Assembly (NCBI GenBank): GCA_945898025.1
Contig: CAMDGT010000085.1
Location: forward strand, 1 to 5,701
Length of the DNA stretch: 5,701 nt
Reading direction: 5' to 3'
Source: Rickettsia typhi
Lineage (GTDB): Bacteria > Pseudomonadota > Alphaproteobacteria > Rickettsiales > UBA1997
In this document: in pieces, positions 5,667 to 5,701 of the stretch
How positions within the stretch are numbered: the stretch's first letter is position 1
Layout: each line of letters begins with the position of its first letter
Made by a program: the position numbers and the translations under genes
Notes under the pieces: generated by a model
Told to the model about the DNA's origin: nothing
Database searches by the model: none
Seen by the model: the letters and a program-made list of their open reading frames with translations, nothing else

Positions 5667-5701
5667 GCAAAAATCAAGAATTTTTATAAGATTGAAGTGG
5701 T

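Larger units (their letters stand above)
5400..5701. other. Intergenic region upstream of parB, no convincing gene
   Basis: About 300 bases with no supported coding sequence on either strand. The half next to parB (5400-5580) is extremely AT-rich and probably holds the operon promoter. The right half is less AT-rich and holds a long hairpin. A 32-codon plus-strand ORF from ATG 5591 (MRQGLAIVAVIVIEM, ending TAA at 5687-5689) crosses the hairpin and is probably spurious. No tRNA, ParB-binding palindrome or riboswitch was recognised. Confidence 0.7.

Noticed and set aside
5591..5689. Plus-strand ORF of 32 codons with a hydrophobic start
   Set aside because: It spans the strong hairpin, has no clear ribosome binding site and shows no recognisable family.

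Overview
This is an AT-rich window from a bacterial chromosome, most likely an intracellular alphaproteobacterium (Rickettsiales or a similar endosymbiont lineage). The pointers are an alphaproteobacterial-type ParB, a membrane-anchored retropepsin-like protease of a family found across alphaproteobacteria (the Rickettsia member is APRc), very AT-biased codon use, almost no Shine-Dalgarno sequences, and a eukaryote-like MORN-repeat protein. The assignment is an inference and was not tested by search.

Left part, plus strand (1-1318): the 3' part of a gene for a MORN-repeat protein. The frame is open to the left edge, so the true start lies outside the window. After six full MORN units the protein changes into a non-repeat C-terminal domain. 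That domain has a His, then an Asp, then a Gln and a Cys pair, in the order and rough spacing of clan CE cysteine proteases (Ulp1/YopJ type). This makes it a candidate secreted effector, but the enzyme call is tentative. A larger module that includes a linker after the MORN units is present twice.

Junction (1319-1687): no intact gene. It holds a 48-codon ORF overlapping the MORN gene stop as TAATG, a small hairpin, and a decayed C-terminal piece of an IS30-type (DDE) transposase. The transposase piece is frameshifted near 1601, and Asp stands where the family has its catalytic Glu.

Right part, minus strand (5399 down to 1688): four closely packed genes that look like one operon: parB, a hisC-family aminotransferase, a retropepsin-like aspartic protease with two membrane segments, and an SDR-type L-threonine 3-dehydrogenase. 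Gaps are 3 nt (parB-hisC), an 11-nt overlap (hisC-protease) and 51 nt (protease-tdh). The genes do not form an obvious pathway. ParB belongs to chromosome segregation, HisC to amino acid transamination, Tdh to threonine breakdown, and the protease is probably periplasmic. Expected partners are missing at their usual places: no parA precedes parB, no kbl is next to tdh, and there are no other his genes.

Right edge (5400-5701): about 300 bases without a convincing gene. It contains a TATAAT box four bases before the parB ATG and a long, strong hairpin at 5632-5666.

The items most worth following are the MORN protein's C-terminal domain and its modular duplications, the protease as a possible APRc relative, and the hairpin before parB. 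I did not find a clearly new multi-gene system.
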